Origin: an uncultured Eggerthella sp. | Lineage (GTDB): Bacteria > Actinomycetota > Coriobacteriia > Coriobacteriales > Eggerthellaceae | Direction: 5' to 3' | Length of the DNA stretch: 24,653 nt | Assembly (NCBI GenBank): GCA_902464295.1 | Contig: CABQIW010000028.1 | Span: forward strand, 1-24,653 | Shown: piece after piece, positions 23,166 through 24,653 of the stretch | Numbering within the stretch: the first letter of the stretch is position 1 | How the letters are laid out: every line of letters begins with the position of its first letter | Notes under the pieces: generated by a model | The model's database searches: none | What the model saw: the letters and a program-made list of their open reading frames with translations, nothing else | Told to the model about the DNA's origin: nothing | Made by a program: the position numbers and the translations under genes

Positions 23166-24101
23166 ATGAACATTAGAGAAATCGCACGCAAGCACTATCT
23201 GCCCGAAAAGACCAAGCGCCGGCGCGCCAACACGGTTGCTGGCTATGAGTCATCGATCGAACTGCATGTCATACCGCGCTTTGGCCATATGGAAATATCG
23301 GAGATAGAGCCGGACGATATCCAGGATTGGATAGATGAATTCGAGAAGCCCGGAGCTGCAGAGAAAGCGTTCAAATGCCTCAGGCAGATCATCAACTGGG
23401 CGATCTCAAAGTTTAAGCTGAGGCTTTGGAACCCGTGTCAGGGCGTCGAGCTGCCGCGTAAGCCTAAGTACAAACCCGAAACTCTCACCACGCGCCGCCT
23501 GAAGAAGCTCGTGCGCGGCTTCGTGGGGCAAGAGCACGAGCCAACGCTGATCATCAGCGCCGCCCTGGGCGTGCGACCAGGCGAAAATTACTACCTGCAT
23601 TGGCAAGACATCAACTGGCGTACTGGCTTAGTGCCAATCCGCGGGACTCTGCAGGAAGTAAAAGGTGTGCTTTACGAATACGATCCGAAGACTGCTAAAA
23701 GTGAGCGTGACTTATACCTGCCACCCTGGGCGCTCGATAGGCTGCATCAGCTGTGGGTTGATGCTGGACGACCGAAAGGCCGCATCATAGGCGCGAACAA
23801 ACCAAGCCAGGTTTACCGGTCGATACAACGCCATATCAAGCGTGAGCGGTTGCCCCGAATCGCCATGAAGAACCTCAGGCATACTTGGGGCACCATAGCT
23901 GCCAACCTGATACCTATAGCCCAAGCAGCAGCCATGATGGGCCACTCAACGATCCAGACGACGTTCCGCTATTACTATGCGCTTTCGGCTGCAGTCACCA
24001 AACGCGCTCAGAAGAAGATAGCGCGCTCTGTCCTCGGCAAAACATGCGAAGACATGTATGCTGGCATCGTCGCCAGAAGAGACTTCGCCAAGGCTGCGTG
24101 A
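23166..24101 (+). CDS. Tyrosine-type phage integrase
   Basis: This 311-residue site-specific recombinase has an N-terminal SAM-like core-binding domain (about 12-90) and a catalytic domain (about 105-290). Active residues are seen: Arg137 in GVRPGE, Lys177 in KTAKSER, box II KNLRHT (Lys235, Arg238), His260 in MGHSTIQTT and the nucleophile Tyr269 in FRYYY. It lacks the usual arm-binding AP2-like extra domain, so it is short. The ATG at 23166 has GAAAGAGA upstream; an open frame runs back to 22947 without a start signal. It probably integrates at the tRNA-Thr. Its TGA stop codon overlaps the first copy of the repeated 12-mer, so the downstream array is fused directly to this gene. Confidence 0.93.
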   Translation: MNIREIARKHYLPEKTKRRRANTVAGYESSIELHVIPRFGHMEISEIEPDDIQDWIDEFEKPGAAEKAFKCLRQIINWAISKFKLRLWNPCQGVELPRKPKYKPETLTTRRLKKLVRGFVGQEHEPTLIISAALGVRPGENYYLHWQDINWRTGLVPIRGTLQEVKGVLYEYDPKTAKSERDLYLPPWALDRLHQLWVDAGRPKGRIIGANKPSQVYRSIQRHIKRERLPRIAMKNLRHTWGTIAANLIPIAQAAAMMGHSTIQTTFRYYYALSAAVTKRAQKKIARSVLGKTCEDMYAGIVARRDFAKAA

Positions 24102-24129
24102 TTCTATTTCCCGTCTCGAGATCTCATCA

Positions 24130-24285
24130 GTGCCCAAGAAAGTGCGTTTGGGTTTCGGCGATGGAAACGTATTCTTTAGATTCTACTTGTCAGACAATGA
24201 ATACTACGAGGTTTTCGAAAACCCATCTGCGCATGAACTGAAGCATGCGAACGATGGGAAAATTGCCATTCTGCGTTCCTTATAG
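24130..24285 (+). CDS. Small frame in array unit 1, hypothetical
   Basis: A 51-residue frame starts at GTG, 17 bases after repeat copy 1 (VPKKVRLGFGDGNVFF onward), with only a weak GAGA upstream. It ends TAG one base before repeat copy 2. The product would be a mostly beta-strand basic-then-acidic peptide ending DGKIAILRSL. The open frame itself reaches back through the repeat to 24058 inside the integrase gene. Real translation is unproven. Confidence 0.4.
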   Translation: MPKKVRLGFGDGNVFFRFYLSDNEYYEVFENPSAHELKHANDGKIAILRSL

Positions 24286-24306
24286 CATTCTATTTCCCTG
24301 TCAGTC

Positions 24307-24429
24307 ATGGTCAACCGAAATTCAATCCCATCGCAAAAGCCAAAAACAATATGGATTAGCTCTGACGGATCACGCTTGGTCATCGAAACAATCGATGGAA
24401 CAAGGTATGGTGCGCTAGTGTCTCAATAG
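24307..24429 (+). CDS. Small frame in array unit 2, hypothetical
   Basis: A 40-residue frame starts at ATG, 8 bases after repeat copy 2 (MVNRNSIPSQKPKTIWI onward). It has no Shine-Dalgarno and ends TAG 9 bases before copy 3. The alternating pattern SRLVIETIDGTRYGALVS suggests a beta hairpin. It is too short for ordinary gene finders. Confidence 0.4.
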   Translation: MVNRNSIPSQKPKTIWISSDGSRLVIETIDGTRYGALVSQ

Positions 24430-24452
24430 AGCGATGACATTCTATTTCCCGG

Positions 24453-24638
24453 ATGAACGTTGATCGCAGACTTTCGCTTGCAGAAATATCAGCGAACTCA
24501 CAAAGCAGTCAACACATTATTCTGGCGACTGAAAGCTCCATGGGAAAGATTGCTCTGGTCACTGAAGTGACCAGAAATCGCCTTGTCTTGTATGACCTAA
24601 CACACAACATCGAGCTATGTACATGGACAGCTGACTAG
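24453..24638 (+). CDS. Small frame in array unit 3, hypothetical
   Basis: A 61-residue frame starts at ATG just 2 bases after repeat copy 3 and ends TAG one base before copy 4. No Shine-Dalgarno is possible other than the repeat itself. The segment MGKIALVTEV echoes DGKIAILRSL of unit 1 in sequence and DNA (ATGGGAAA-ATTGC), hinting at shared ancestry. No family is recognised. Confidence 0.45.
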   Translation: MNVDRRLSLAEISANSQSSQHIILATESSMGKIALVTEVTRNRLVLYDLTHNIELCTWTAD

Positions 24639-24653
24639 GATTCTATTTCCCAT

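Larger units (their letters stand above)
24100..24651 (+). repeat. Array of four identical 12-mers (ATTCTATTTCCC), one per tiny gene
   Basis: The exact 12-mer occurs at 24101-24112, 24287-24298, 24439-24450 and 24640-24651, always in the same direction, with G or C before it. Distances between copies are 186, 152 and 201 bases. Copy 1 overlaps the integrase TGA, copies 2 and 4 follow a TAG by one base, and copy 3 follows an in-frame TGA by one base. Small frames start after each copy. The spacing is too uneven and the repeat too short for CRISPR. It could be a recombination, repressor-binding or start-associated element. Confidence 0.9.
21306..24653. mobile_element. Prophage or phage-derived element at tRNA-Thr, running off the window
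   Basis: Immediately 3' of tRNA-Thr lie an endolysin, an r1t-type holin and a phage membrane protein (all -), then a tyrosine integrase (+) and an array of tiny frames separated by a conserved 12-mer. The tRNA 3' end is a classic integrase target, so 21306 is a reasonable left boundary. The right boundary and second attachment copy are not in view. No head, tail, replication or repressor gene is visible here. The integrase is separated from the presumed attachment site by the lysis genes. Confidence 0.8.

Noticed and set aside
24058..24129. Unit 1 gene starting inside the integrase gene at 24058
   Set aside because: That start lies in integrase coding sequence with no ribosome site; the open frame there is probably incidental, so the GTG at 24130 is preferred.
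24178..24190. Fifth, degraded copy of the array 12-mer (GATTCTACTTGTC)
   Set aside because: Several mismatches, no stop codon in front and it lies inside the unit 1 frame; probably chance.
24100..24651. CRISPR array
   Set aside because: The repeat is only 12 bases, the intervals are 140-189 bases and uneven, they hold reading frames, and no cas gene is present.

Overview
The window looks like part of a chromosome from a gut-type actinobacterium, most likely class Coriobacteriia (Eggerthellaceae-like). This is inferred from moderately high GC coding, Gram-positive wall genes (an LCP ligase and MurT/GatD), strong GGAGG-type ribosome sites, and fatty-acyl-CoA and ferredoxin-linked oxidoreductase genes typical of anaerobes. 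The species cannot be fixed from sequence reading alone.

Bases 1-8005 hold cell-wall and acyl-CoA genes. They comprise an LCP-family wall-polymer ligase (-), a small Cys-rich DUF6125-like protein (-), a single-chain MurT-GatD fusion (+) for lipid II amidation, an acyl-CoA ligase (-), and a divergent 4-hydroxybutyrate-type CoA-transferase (+). The last two share a 215-bp control region with a perfect palindrome and a tandem 12-mer. Bases 8137-9883 are a two-gene minus-strand unit, an RP2/NUDT19-like NUDIX hydrolase followed by a LACTB2-like metallo-beta-lactamase-fold hydrolase.

Bases 10076-15407 look like one minus-strand operon: a ferredoxin-fused aldo/keto reductase, larE, larB, a short larC and a membrane Ser/Thr kinase. 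It is a nickel-pincer-nucleotide synthesis cluster with no LarA-type racemase in view, and both LarE and LarC are shortened. Next come a PurF-like protein whose glutaminase nucleophile is missing (-), ychF (+), an AT-rich lipoprotein (-) and an NSS-family sodium symporter (-).

From 21230 the window changes character. A tRNA-Thr(CGT) gene with its own promoter and terminator is followed by a phage-derived element. A lysis cassette (phage membrane protein, r1t-type holin, endolysin) points toward the tRNA, and a divergent tyrosine integrase points away from it. Directly after the integrase stop codon starts an array in which the exact 12-mer ATTCTATTTCCC recurs four times in 551 bases. Each copy sits immediately behind a stop codon and just ahead of the next tiny reading frame. 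The window ends inside this array, which is the most unusual structure here. It could be a gene-cassette array, a stoperator-like repressor-site series, or a start-associated sequence system.
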